NCBI GenBank assembly: GCA_045546975.1
Contig: JAZQDV010000007.1
Location: 62,001 to 126,000 of the forward strand
Direction: 5' to 3'
Length of the DNA: 64,000 bases
DNA from: SIG480 sp045546975
GTDB taxonomy: Bacteria > Bacillota > Clostridia > Oscillospirales > JAAYXM01
The notes under the pieces are model-generated. The model was given only the letters and a program-made list of their open reading frames with translations. It was not told where the DNA came from and did not search any database. Numbering within the stretch: position 1 is the stretch's first letter; each line of letters starts with the position of its first letter. Positions 24,601-32,738 of this stretch are shown here, one piece after another. Both the position numbers and the translations under genes were made by a program.

Positions 24601-27600
24601 ATGGAATACTGAATACTATGCAGCAGATACCCCGGTCGTTGTTACAGCTGATGTAACATCAGATATTTCTCCTGAGGACTGGGCAGCGTCCGCATCTGAG
24701 GAAAAGAGCTCAGTTCGTAACAACAATCTCGTTATGTTGGAAAGCGACATTCAGTATGTAGATGCAACTTCTATGGATAATGTTACCATTATGAAGTTCT
24801 CTGAGGTAACTGAAGAAGAGGTTGAGGTCCAGATCGAGAAAAACAACCTTGTTGCAAAGATAGGTGAAACCGGATTCGCATCTCTCGCAGAAGCTATCGT
24901 GGCTGCAAATGCTATGACAGGCGATGTCACTGTTGAAATTTACGCTAAGGTTGAATATAACGACGCAACAGCAAGCCTTACAGGTGCATATGATTCTATC
25001 AACTTTGTTGGTAAAACAGAAGATGCTGAAATTTCTATCACCAGAAATGGCTCTAATGGTTACATTTCAGGCGAGGGCAATGATTGTAAGGTAACATTTA
25101 CAGACCTTATTCTTTCAAAGCCCGAAGGGCATTACGCAAATGATGCGGGCTTCATGAACATGGCGTTCAGTGTTTACAGAGTTGCCTCTGTCAAATATAC
25201 GAACTGTCAGTTCCCCAACGGTGCATGTGCGGCAGGATGCCCGACTACATATACAAACTGTACTTTTGAAAAATCTCACGAAAAGTATGCTTTATGGGCA
25301 TATGGTACAGAGGTTGTAGTTGACGAGTGTACATTCGATGATGACAGAGGTATAAAGATGTATGCTGAGGGCTCTGCAAAAACAACCGAACTTACAGTTA
25401 CGAACACGGACTTCTCTAAATTGACATCAAAGCCTGCTATCGTAGCTACACTCGGCCAGAGCATAACTCTTTCAGGCAATACATATTCTGCCAAGGGTGT
25501 TCTCGAGCTTGAGGATAACGGCAGCTCCAACGGTATTGAAATTACTTCCGAGGATGTTGTGACCTGTATCAGTGACGCATATCCGGACGGATGCGGTGTT
25601 CTTGTTGACGGTGCCATCTATCGTACTGTTGCAGAAGCAGCAGAAGTTGCAGAGGAAGGCAGCACGGTAACACTTCTTCACAATTCAACAGAAACAGTTG
25701 AACTTTCAGAGGGCGTAACCCTTGACAAGAACGGCTTCACTGCTGACGGTGTAACTGTTAAAGTATCTGTTGCCGCAAAAATCGGTGAGACATATTACGA
25801 GACCGTTCAGGCGGCAATCAATGCGGCGCAGAGTGGCGACACCGTTGAAATTCTCCCCGGAGAATATGACCCTATCAACATCAGCAGCAAGAATATCACC
25901 ATTCAGGGTACCGTAGGTGATAACGGTGAATTGCTTACCACCATCAAGGGCGGCAATCCTGCAATTACCGGCCACTCTTTTAACGGTACGATTAAGGATC
26001 TTAAGATCGTTGATGCATGGAAGGTTATGTATGCAGAACCGGCAGGAAATATAACCGTTGATAATGTTTATGTAACCGGTGCTACATACGGTTTCCACCT
26101 TGTAGCTTATTCTGAAGGTCTGACATGGACTATCCAGAATAGCTATATGGATTTGCGTTGGGCAAACTCCTTAGGTGTATACAAAGACGGTGATGCAGAA
26201 ATCATCATCAAGGGTAACGAATTTGTTTCAACAGATCCGTACTACTCTGATTACGGTGCTCTTCATGTGAATTCGTTCTTGCCGAATGTAACTGTTGAAG
26301 AGAACATTTTCCGTGAAAACGCAAAGATTTACATCGATGCTTCTGTAACGGACACTTCCAACATCAATATTTCCAAGAACTATCATGCTGACGGTGTTGA
26401 AAATGCATTCGCAGATGATACTGACGGCGTGACGGTAAAAATTGATTCGTACTATACCGTAATAGAAGAAGACGGTACTCTTTCAGGCCTTGTAGAAGTT
26501 GTTGATCCCGCCGCAAAAATCGGCGATACAACATACGAAACACTTGCAGCGGCTATCGCGGCTGTCAAGGAAGGCGAAACAATCACAATGCTTGCTGATA
26601 CAACTGTTTCAGAGAATGTTACACTTCCTGCAGGCATTACATTTAACGGTAATGGAAAGAAGATCAGCAGAGAAAACGGTGCAATTATTTATGCGGGCGG
26701 CGAATTGACATTTGAAGGATATACAACTATTGCTAATTTCAATGCCAACGGCAAAACAATTAACATTGGCGAGGGTGCAACCCTTGAAACAACTGACGGA
26801 AGAATGGTTATCGGTCACGGAGCTACATTTAACATTACAGGCTCGATTGCCGATGCGAAAACTGCAGATGTAACAAATATTACACCTTCCCTCATTGCCC
26901 CCGGAGTATCATTCACAGGTGCAGGTGTGAACTTTAATGTAACAAATGCATATGTTAAATTTACAGCTTACTGTTCTTCAAAAAACAGTAATGCGAGCGG
27001 CACATATAACATTAATGTAAATAACAGCATTTGGGAACAGACAGGTTCTTTGGTTTTCTCAGAGCCTACAAACGGAATGGACCCGACCTTTAACTTCAAA
27101 GTTAAAGACAGCGTACTTAACAGCACAAGCCACCTTGTTTTTGCTGTAACAAAGGGCGAAATCGTTTTTGACAATTCTGTTGTAAACGAAGGCGTACACA
27201 GACAGCTTGAAAACCGCAGCAACCTGACAATTAAGAACGGTTCTGTTGTTTATGCTGCTCACGCAACAAGCTCCAACGCAAAGAATCCCGGCACAACTAT
27301 CGTTGAAAACGCAACTTACATAGCTACCGGTGATTTTAGTGGCTCGGATGTCGGCACAGGCACACTTATTGTTAAGAAGGGTGCAATTGTGAATATGGGT
27401 AAGATTACCAAGGCAAATATCGTTGTTGACGCAACCGATATGGCTGCCGGCGATGTTGTTGGTATCACAGCTAACCTGTCCGCCCTTGAAGGTACAATAA
27501 GTGTTGTCAATAACAATCTGGACGCTGAAATTGTAGACGGAGCGATTGTTCTTGTTGAAAAACCAGTTGCACAGATTGGTGATGAGAAGTTTGCATCGCT

Positions 27601-29521
27601 CGAAGAGGCATTCAAAGCAGCAACCGATGGATGTACCATCACTTTGATGAGCGACATTACCGTAAGCGAGCTTTGGGATTGCCGTTACAACGGTGCAAAG
27701 TTCACTGTTCCTGTAACAATCGACGGTAACAACAAGACACTTAAACTCACGGGCGCAGTTGATGACAAGAACTGGAACACAGTATTCAGATTTGAGGCTG
27801 ATGCTACAGTCAAGAACCTTACAATCGACGCGAGTGAAGCAACAGGCATCCAGAGAGGTATCTCTGCTAAGTCAAGCATTACTGTTGAAAACTGCACATT
27901 CATAGGTAACGGAACATCAACAAAGCGCGGTGTTATCTTCGGTGAAGGCGCAGGCACAGCACTTTCCGATGTAGTTGCAACAATTACAAACTCCAAATTC
28001 ACAAATTGGAGCTATGGCGTTTCTGATAACCAGAGCGGTAAGGATGCAAAGTCTGTTTCTGTTACAGGCTCTACCTTCATTAACGCAAGCGCACTCTTGA
28101 GTGCTTCCGACTCGGTAACATTTACAGGCAATACTGTATCAGACGGTTATGTAAATATCACTTCTTACACCGCAGCTGATACTGCTACTGTTGTTGCAAC
28201 AGGCAACAATCTTGTAGGCACTGATGATGAAATTACTGTAAATCCCGAAAACATAACCTCAGATGATTCATTCATTACTCCTGTTGCCAAGATTGGCTCT
28301 AAGTATTATGAGACCTTAGATAAAGCAATCAGCAAGGCAGCAGTTGGTGACACAGTTGTTCTTTTAACTGATGTTGAGCTTTCGGATACAATTACAATTC
28401 CTACTGACAAGAAGATTACTCTTGACTTAAGCAGCAAGACAATCACAGGTACAGATAATACTGAAAAGAATTTCAGTCTTATCGATAACCGCGGTGATCT
28501 TACCATTACAGGAAACGGTACTATGACTCTTACTGCTACCGTCAACTCCGGATGGAACCGTTACTCTGCAGTTCTTGCAAACAACCCCGGCGGTAAGCTT
28601 ACCATTGAAAACGGTACGTTTGAGCACCTCGGTGGCACCGATATGGCTTACGGTATTGACAACCTTACAAACGGCAAGGGAACCTATGCTGAAACCATAA
28701 TTAACGGCGGTACAATCAAGTCCACTTACCGTGGTATCCGTCAGTTCCTCAACGGTATTGAAGCACAGAACATTCTCACAGTTAACGGCGGTACTGTTGA
28801 AGGCACTAACAAGTCTATCTGGATGCAGGATCCGAACAAGAACGCAAACACAGGTACACTTACTGTTACTGATGGCGCTACCTTGAACGGCGACGTGTAT
28901 CTGACTGTAACAGAAGGTTCTACCGAATGGCCTGTTGAAGTAAGCATTGCTAAATCAGCAGTAAACGGACAGGTTCTTACTAATGGAAACGAGCCTGCAG
29001 GATATGAGCTGGTTGAAGAAAACGGAACCTACGGCGTAATAGAAAAAGAAATAGTAACTCCGTTCAAGGACGCTCCGTTGTTCTTGGCAGGACTTCCGGA
29101 TGAAGTTATTGACGGTGTAACATACCACCCCGTTTATATGGCAACCTCTATTGATTCATTGAATTATAGAAAGGTCGGATTTGATTACACCTTCTCAATT
29201 TTCGATACTGAAACAGGCGAGGTTACTTTCTCGGTACCGTATACAACCGAAACAAGTGAGGTATACTCTTCTATCAGCGATGCTAATACAACATATACAG
29301 TTGACAGCATTGGCGGAAACGGTGAATACTTGTTTATGAATAAGTTGCTGTTCCACGCAGAACATTATCACAACAATAACACAAAGGTTACCATCACACC
29401 GTACGCTATTGATACGAACGGAAACAAAATCACCGGCTGGACAATTGATATGACAAATGAATTCTATAAGTCACTTCAGTCTGGTGATGTAAAACAGGAT
29501 ATGTTCAAGGAGGGAAACTAA
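21689..29521 (+). CDS. Giant secreted beta-helix surface protein with GLUG repeats
   Basis: A 2610-residue protein with a signal peptide (MRLKRIMAMFLCFAMVLSTM, cleavage after VFA near residue 26). The body is repetitive and Asn/Thr/Gly-rich, typical of right-handed beta-helices. GLUG-type repeats (WTGGLIGYA, GGIIGHATG, RIGGLAGN, WTGGIAGN, QAGGIAGAG) lie at about residues 490-560 and 800-930. A module of about 35 residues of the form AKIG-x3-YET-x3-AI-x7-GDTV-x-IL recurs about seven times (near residues 363, 1055, 1303, 1362, 1608, 1960 and 2199), each starting a new helix section. No LPXTG, SLH or membrane anchor is visible at the C-terminus. It probably binds or lies on the cell surface; its ligand is unknown. 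Confidence 0.85.
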   Translation: MRLKRIMAMFLCFAMVLSTMGTTVFAENTAVVSAEATAVSDNNLYVNTDYNSETEGYGVTRFANYNAAYAYAVANNTSATIVVEKNNSISGFCFDNNHKNYTKLAVVIKDGATMGVSLSKWDMTYPVTVEAGGTLTCARPKNASVSNIHIKNKLIIGTEGSDKQAYCYFLSDSYQDCDISIRYNGSITAYNAVMTVQDLDAQGSFTATDSNITVDGAFASATWYATTLTDSDMQINGNQISGGLSDFSGGDNNQLGKVTLNGDSSISFAEGSAVDVAATVTVNGNSYITADTLTVEKNKKINVNGTSSVSAQTLTNNGTIATTSGSTVTAKTVSEESTGTVTIDGEEAAFDESGNLVLPAAPVATVDGVPYTELQAALDAAAAGEGNVTVEILENINLTNVDWNPVTVSAPKYPVVTVNGNGKIITGLNDMLFAGTWAGGSGLIINDLTIADSAIINDKDDTNGNVGVGAFIGFPQASATVTLNNCHLVDSRVEGGHWTGGLIGYAAGYAGNDGPVFMNLTINECSVTGSTITGKGSAGGIIGHATGNAWTQVTITDTTVSGNTVASTGSSTNKAGAVIGTIGAAGQATTVNGVEKTGGVSVAATVSGNTVTSSSTTITTIYGRQGTDTGMLYVSGGEYDNYPIEENVAYAAPIEGYEIADNGNGTWGIAEETILSGAGTQEDPYLIEDIDDLTLFRDNVNNGTDYDGQYVKLMSDIDLTSVENWIPIGAYGSHANEMTFRGYFDGNNKTISNLTVNDTTSTADILGLFGHIHGDGMKNTLEPSVKNLTLTNVNISSTDSASRIGGLAGNPYTCYLENVHVSGTISGGKWTGGIAGNCYTVFENCSFTGTVDSNNQAGGIAGAGDARVYNSKVIGDITATYWAGGIIGNGQEGASAVGCYAKGTVTAESNWYFGVGGIAGVGGHGYEGSVYEDNYFDGEVYLGETKVNAIVVGFVNADGNEAMNTVVDGNSWNTEYYAADTPVVVTADVTSDISPEDWAASASEEKSSVRNNNLVMLESDIQYVDATSMDNVTIMKFSEVTEEEVEVQIEKNNLVAKIGETGFASLAEAIVAANAMTGDVTVEIYAKVEYNDATASLTGAYDSINFVGKTEDAEISITRNGSNGYISGEGNDCKVTFTDLILSKPEGHYANDAGFMNMAFSVYRVASVKYTNCQFPNGACAAGCPTTYTNCTFEKSHEKYALWAYGTEVVVDECTFDDDRGIKMYAEGSAKTTELTVTNTDFSKLTSKPAIVATLGQSITLSGNTYSAKGVLELEDNGSSNGIEITSEDVVTCISDAYPDGCGVLVDGAIYRTVAEAAEVAEEGSTVTLLHNSTETVELSEGVTLDKNGFTADGVTVKVSVAAKIGETYYETVQAAINAAQSGDTVEILPGEYDPINISSKNITIQGTVGDNGELLTTIKGGNPAITGHSFNGTIKDLKIVDAWKVMYAEPAGNITVDNVYVTGATYGFHLVAYSEGLTWTIQNSYMDLRWANSLGVYKDGDAEIIIKGNEFVSTDPYYSDYGALHVNSFLPNVTVEENIFRENAKIYIDASVTDTSNINISKNYHADGVENAFADDTDGVTVKIDSYYTVIEEDGTLSGLVEVVDPAAKIGDTTYETLAAAIAAVKEGETITMLADTTVSENVTLPAGITFNGNGKKISRENGAIIYAGGELTFEGYTTIANFNANGKTINIGEGATLETTDGRMVIGHGATFNITGSIADAKTADVTNITPSLIAPGVSFTGAGVNFNVTNAYVKFTAYCSSKNSNASGTYNINVNNSIWEQTGSLVFSEPTNGMDPTFNFKVKDSVLNSTSHLVFAVTKGEIVFDNSVVNEGVHRQLENRSNLTIKNGSVVYAAHATSSNAKNPGTTIVENATYIATGDFSGSDVGTGTLIVKKGAIVNMGKITKANIVVDATDMAAGDVVGITANLSALEGTISVVNNNLDAEIVDGAIVLVEKPVAQIGDEKFASLEEAFKAATDGCTITLMSDITVSELWDCRYNGAKFTVPVTIDGNNKTLKLTGAVDDKNWNTVFRFEADATVKNLTIDASEATGIQRGISAKSSITVENCTFIGNGTSTKRGVIFGEGAGTALSDVVATITNSKFTNWSYGVSDNQSGKDAKSVSVTGSTFINASALLSASDSVTFTGNTVSDGYVNITSYTAADTATVVATGNNLVGTDDEITVNPENITSDDSFITPVAKIGSKYYETLDKAISKAAVGDTVVLLTDVELSDTITIPTDKKITLDLSSKTITGTDNTEKNFSLIDNRGDLTITGNGTMTLTATVNSGWNRYSAVLANNPGGKLTIENGTFEHLGGTDMAYGIDNLTNGKGTYAETIINGGTIKSTYRGIRQFLNGIEAQNILTVNGGTVEGTNKSIWMQDPNKNANTGTLTVTDGATLNGDVYLTVTEGSTEWPVEVSIAKSAVNGQVLTNGNEPAGYELVEENGTYGVIEKEIVTPFKDAPLFLAGLPDEVIDGVTYHPVYMATSIDSLNYRKVGFDYTFSIFDTETGEVTFSVPYTTETSEVYSSISDANTTYTVDSIGGNGEYLFMNKLLFHAEHYHNNNTKVTITPYAIDTNGNKITGWTIDMTNEFYKSLQSGDVKQDMFKEGN

Positions 29522-29522
29522 G

Positions 29523-29684
29523 ATGAGAAATTACGAAGAACCAAGACTTGATATTATTGAGCTTGAAGCAAAGGATATCATTCAGACAAGCGGCATCTTA
29601 ACTCCGGGTGGAGATGCCCAGATTCCGGGAACGGGAGTAATCGTACCTATTCCGGGAGCTTCCGCCTTAGATAGCACGTATTAA
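29523..29684 (+). CDS. 53-residue acidic peptide of the EEP...DIIQTSG type
   Basis: A short gene starting one base after the giant protein's stop, with AAGGAGGG inside the end of that gene. The peptide begins MRNYEEPRLDIIELEAKDII, continues QTSG and ends in a Gly/Pro-rich tail with GTGVIVPIPG. It has no signal peptide. Small proteins of this shape (EKP/EEP start, then DI-x-TSG) recur in gut Clostridia, as I recall, with unknown role; a leader-plus-core layout like that of RiPP precursors is possible but no maturation enzyme is nearby. Its TGVIVPIP is nearly repeated (TGVIVPLP) in the SLH protein that follows. Confidence 0.75.
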   Translation: MRNYEEPRLDIIELEAKDIIQTSGILTPGGDAQIPGTGVIVPIPGASALDSTY

Positions 29685-29700
29685 GAAATAAATATCTCGA

Positions 29701-29734
29701 ATAACGGGCAGGTAAACAGCCTGCCCGTTATTTG
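29701..29734 (+). terminator. Terminator-like hairpin after the peptide gene
   Basis: A 12-bp perfect stem ATAACGGGCAGG (29701-29712 with 29720-29731) with a 7-base loop, but only three T follow, so termination may be partial and the SLH gene could be read through. Confidence 0.7.
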
Positions 29735-29764
29735 CAGATACAAACAGCAAAGGAATGATAAACA

Positions 29765-30634
29765 GTGAGAAATTTCATTAAAACTATATGTTTGTTGTTA
29801 GCAACACTTAATTTGTTTTCCATTACTGCTTTTGCAGAGCTGGAGGTAGGCAATAATTTTGACCTTGGCAATTCAACCGGCGTTATTGTTCCGCTTCCGA
29901 GCGATGATAAAGATGACGGACAGCAGGGTTCTTCATCCAATAGTAACAACAACGGAAATGGCAACGGCGGCAATAACAGCGTTGGTGGCGGTGGCGGTTC
30001 TTACATACCGGCTACAAAACCGGACAAGGAGACCGAAACACAACAAGAATCAACGCAAACAGAAAATAATATCAAAACTTTTTCCGATATAAAACAAAAC
30101 GATTGGTTTTACAGTGATGTAATGTTTGTTTCTAATAATAAGATTATGACAGGTACGAGCGAGAGTGAATTTTCACCGAACACCACACTTAATCGTGCCA
30201 TGATGATTACAATTTTACATAGGATTGACGGAGACAGTTCCACTTATAAAAAAGATATATTTAATGATGTTGAAAAAAACAGCTGGTACGAAAATGCTGT
30301 AAATTGGGGATATGAAAATAAAATCGTTACAGGCACAAGTGCGAATACCTTTGCTCCCAAAAACAATTTAACCCGTGAGCAGCTTTGCGTCATGCTTTAC
30401 AATTATACAAAACATATTGGAGTTAAAACTGAATTTGCCGACACATCCTCTTTCTCTGACAACAACACAGTTTCAGATTGGGCAAAAGATGCCGTTTCCT
30501 GGGCAGTGCAGGAGAAGATTGTGACAGGAAAAGGAAACAATACACTTGCTCCCAAGGACAGTGCCACAAGAGCGGAAGCAGCAGCGGTTATAAGACGGTA
30601 CACAGAAAAATTTGTAGAAATCGAGGAAAAATAA
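29765..30634 (+). CDS. Secreted protein with three SLH domains
   Basis: A 289-residue protein starting at GTG 29765 (AAAGGA ten bases upstream). Signal peptide at residues 1-25 (ends ITAFA), an acidic stretch with TGVIVPLP near residue 39, an Asn/Gly-rich linker (residues about 55-80), then three S-layer homology domains at about 108-160, 168-222 and 228-285 (KTFSDIKQNDWFYSDV, DIFNDVEKNSWYENAV, SSFSDNNTVSDWAKDA). The TRAE motif that contacts pyruvylated wall polymer appears as NRAM, TREQ and TRAEA, so the third is best conserved. It would be held on the wall through polymer made by the CsaB-type gene at 7316. It may anchor the giant protein (inference). Confidence 0.92.
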   Translation: MRNFIKTICLLLATLNLFSITAFAELEVGNNFDLGNSTGVIVPLPSDDKDDGQQGSSSNSNNNGNGNGGNNSVGGGGGSYIPATKPDKETETQQESTQTENNIKTFSDIKQNDWFYSDVMFVSNNKIMTGTSESEFSPNTTLNRAMMITILHRIDGDSSTYKKDIFNDVEKNSWYENAVNWGYENKIVTGTSANTFAPKNNLTREQLCVMLYNYTKHIGVKTEFADTSSFSDNNTVSDWAKDAVSWAVQEKIVTGKGNNTLAPKDSATRAEAAAVIRRYTEKFVEIEEK

Positions 30635-30635
30635 A

Positions 30636-31061
30636 TTGCCACCATCATTGATTTCCAGATCATTAAGGTTTTTTATTACAAGCATAATTTGTTCTTTGCC
30701 CATATTTATCGGACAGTTGCTGTCAATCACAGATAACGGTATATTGTTTTTTTCTTTTATAGTTTTTGCTATTGAGATAGGCATTGACTCATACCATTTT
30801 TCTTTTGTTTTCTTAGGAATAGAAAATTATTGTTTTTATCAGCTTTTGCCACTCGTTATATATCTTATTACCGGTTTTTTTACTTGTTTGTTATTTCCGC
30901 CTTTTATATTCAACAGAATTTTTCTGCCTCTAAGATTTGCAGGAATCTTCGGAATGAGTACTATTGCATCAATAGCCATCACTTCGATAATCTTTATAGT
31001 AATAGTGACCGTTCTGAGGTTTTTCGGAGCAAGAGCAGGTCGTTTATTTGCAAATATGTAA
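30636..31061 (+). CDS. Four-helix membrane protein, unknown function
   Basis: A 141-residue, very hydrophobic protein starting at TTG 30636, one base after the SLH stop, with GAGGA eight bases upstream. Helices are predicted near residues 10-30, 35-60, 68-92 and 100-130 (MSTIASIAITSIIFIVIVTV). The spacing implies translational coupling with the SLH gene. I recognise no family. Base composition is AT-rich like the rest of the module. Confidence 0.6.
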   Translation: MPPSLISRSLRFFITSIICSLPIFIGQLLSITDNGILFFSFIVFAIEIGIDSYHFSFVFLGIENYCFYQLLPLVIYLITGFFTCLLFPPFIFNRIFLPLRFAGIFGMSTIASIAITSIIFIVIVTVLRFFGARAGRLFANM

Positions 31062-31131
31062 ATGTTCACTGTGACCTTGCGAAGTTTTTGTATGGTGACG
31101 GCATCGTGGATTTAAGCAAAGGAGAAAGTAT

Positions 31132-31323
31132 ATGTTTGGAAAGAATAAAATATGTACAAAATGCAAGATAGGAAAAGAAAGTTACGAACTTGATAAACTT
31201 TCTCATGTATGTCCGTACATTGTGTGTTGGAAACACGGCAAATGCAAATACTTTTTACCACTTGAAAAGCCAGAACGAACAGATTTCTTTAAGAGACTCA
31301 AAAATTATGTGTTGCATAAATAG
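31132..31323 (+). CDS. Small Cys-rich protein, unknown function
   Basis: A 63-residue basic protein with Cys at 8, 11, 27, 32 and 38 and His at 25 and 35 (ICTKC, HVCPYIVCWKHGKC), suggesting a small zinc-binding fold. A good ribosome site (AAAGGAG) lies seven bases before ATG 31132, which argues for a real gene. It is the last rightward gene of the accessory module and is followed by a terminator. No family recognised. Confidence 0.6.
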   Translation: MFGKNKICTKCKIGKESYELDKLSHVCPYIVCWKHGKCKYFLPLEKPERTDFFKRLKNYVLHK

Positions 31324-31360
31324 GCTCGGAAAACTTCTTGAGGCTTAATCTTCAAAAAAT

Positions 31361-31400
31361 AAAACTCACAAGGGATGAAATTCCTTGTGAGTTTTTCTTT
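31361..31400. terminator. Bidirectional terminator closing the accessory module
   Basis: A 13-bp stem AAAACTCACAAGG (31361-31373 with 31383-31395) and a 9-base loop, T-rich on both strands; it separates the module from the convergent desulfoferrodoxin gene. Confidence 0.88.
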
Positions 31401-31406
31401 TCTCTA

Positions 31407-31772
31407 TTATGCTTTCCAGAGGCTGTGGAGGTTGCAGTATTCATAAACTCCTACTACTTTGCGTCCGCCTGTTGCAAATGCCGCACGGGGCGCCTCACCC
31501 GGCTTTAAGTACTTTATATCAAAGCCATCTGCATACTCAACGCAAATCCACTCGATGTAGTGCTCCTCCGCCATCGGGTGCTCTACCGAGCCAACCGTAA
31601 CGCTGAGAGTATCACCCGATACCTCATATACGGGGATGTGCTTTTCAGTTGCAGCATCTGTTGTTCCGGGGACTATCTCCTGCATCTTTTCACCGCAGCA
31701 TACTACGGGGACCTTGCGGTCACGAACCTTAGTTACGATGTTTCCGCAATGTGAACAGATAAAAAACTTCAT
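31407..31772 (-). CDS. dfx: Desulfoferrodoxin (superoxide reductase)
   Basis: A 121-residue two-centre enzyme that reduces superoxide to peroxide without making O2. The N-terminal Fe(Cys)4 domain shows FICSHCGN and VVCCGEKM. The catalytic Fe(His4)(Cys) centre has KHIPV, VEHPMAEEHYIEWI and the C-terminal YCNLHSLW, with all four His and the Cys in place. I start at ATG 31772, seven bases after AAGGAG; the ATG at 31778 is too close to that site. Rubredoxin (19023) is the probable electron donor. With the flavodiiron gene it forms the oxygen-defence set of this window, now separated by the 12-kb accessory module. Confidence 0.96.
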   Translation of the reverse strand: MKFFICSHCGNIVTKVRDRKVPVVCCGEKMQEIVPGTTDAATEKHIPVYEVSGDTLSVTVGSVEHPMAEEHYIEWICVEYADGFDIKYLKPGEAPRAAFATGGRKVVGVYEYCNLHSLWKA

Positions 31773-31793
31773 TTTCATTCTCCTTTTTTGAAA

Positions 31794-32591
31794 TTATATT
31801 TCGCCGCGTGCCATTCTGACGATATCACCTACACCGTCGAGAACAATCGACGGACGATATGCGTATGTTTTAAGCGTTTCCCGTGTCGAAACTCCCGAGA
31901 GAACAAGAACGGTTGACATACCGCTTTCAAGTCCCGAAATAATATCAGTGTCCATTCTGTCTCCTACCATTACCGCATCCGCGGAATGGCAATCAAGAAG
32001 CTTGAGTCCCGTTCTCATCATAAGCGGATTTGGTTTTCCGCAAAAGTATGCGCGCGTTCCCGTGGCAATCTCAATCGGAGCAACAAGCGCACCGCACGCA
32101 GGTGCGATTCCGCTGTCAATCGGCCCTGACACGTCAGAGTTTGCACCGATAAGCTTTGCTCCACCAAGGACGAGGTTCGTTGCCTTTGTGAGTGTATCAA
32201 GTGAATATGACTTTGCCTCACCGACTACAACATAGTCAGGATTTACATCATTCATCATAATACCCGCATCATAAAGCGCGTTGGTAAGACCTGCCTCACC
32301 GATAGCATACACCGAACAACCGGGTGCCTGCTCCTTTAAGAACGCTGCAGTAGCAAGAGCGCTTGTGTAGAAATGCTCCTCGCCGACCTCAAGGCCAAGG
32401 CGGTGAAGCTTCTGCTGAAGCTCGCGTCTCGTATAACCGCTGTTGTTGGTTAAGAAAAGATATTCCTTCTTTTCGTCGTGCAGCCATTTTATGAACTCGG
32501 CAACGCCGGGAAGAACCGTATTGCCGTGATAGATAACACCGTCCATATCACATATAAAGCCGCATTTTGAATTAAACTCTATTTTGCTCAA
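31794..32591 (-). CDS. HAD superfamily IIA phosphatase, NagD-like
   Basis: A 265-residue HAD-IIA hydrolase. Motif I is CDMDGVIYHG near residue 14 with the nucleophile Asp, motif II LFLTNNSGYTRR near 46, and motif III/IV GKPNPLMM and MVGDRMDTDI near 187-212. The cap resembles NagD/AraL enzymes, which dephosphorylate sugar phosphates or nucleotides; specificity is not predictable. The start is TTG 32591 with AAGGAG eight bases upstream. It precedes the desulfoferrodoxin gene by 21 bases and is probably co-transcribed. Confidence 0.9.
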   Translation of the reverse strand: MSKIEFNSKCGFICDMDGVIYHGNTVLPGVAEFIKWLHDEKKEYLFLTNNSGYTRRELQQKLHRLGLEVGEEHFYTSALATAAFLKEQAPGCSVYAIGEAGLTNALYDAGIMMNDVNPDYVVVGEAKSYSLDTLTKATNLVLGGAKLIGANSDVSGPIDSGIAPACGALVAPIEIATGTRAYFCGKPNPLMMRTGLKLLDCHSADAVMVGDRMDTDIISGLESGMSTVLVLSGVSTRETLKTYAYRPSIVLDGVGDIVRMARGEI

Positions 32592-32669
32592 TGTTTTTCT
32601 CCTTATACATATATTACTCTATAATTTTAACATTATTTTCCTTATGCCGTCAACTTAAATCTTTTTTTG

Positions 32670-32698
32670 TTTACATTATGATGTGATTTTGATATAAT
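32670..32698 (+). promoter_or_regulatory. Promoter of the FAD oxidoreductase-permease operon
   Basis: TTTACA (32670-32675), 17 bases, TATAAT (32693-32698), 40 bases before the ATG. Confidence 0.75.
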
Positions 32699-32738
32699 GA
32701 TACACGGATTTTTAAGCTGAAGCCTCAAGGAGAAAGTT

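Noticed and set aside
22502..28947. Many antisense open frames within the giant surface gene
   Set aside because: They arise from the repetitive Thr/Val/Asn-rich codons on the other strand, lack ribosome sites and mirror one another.
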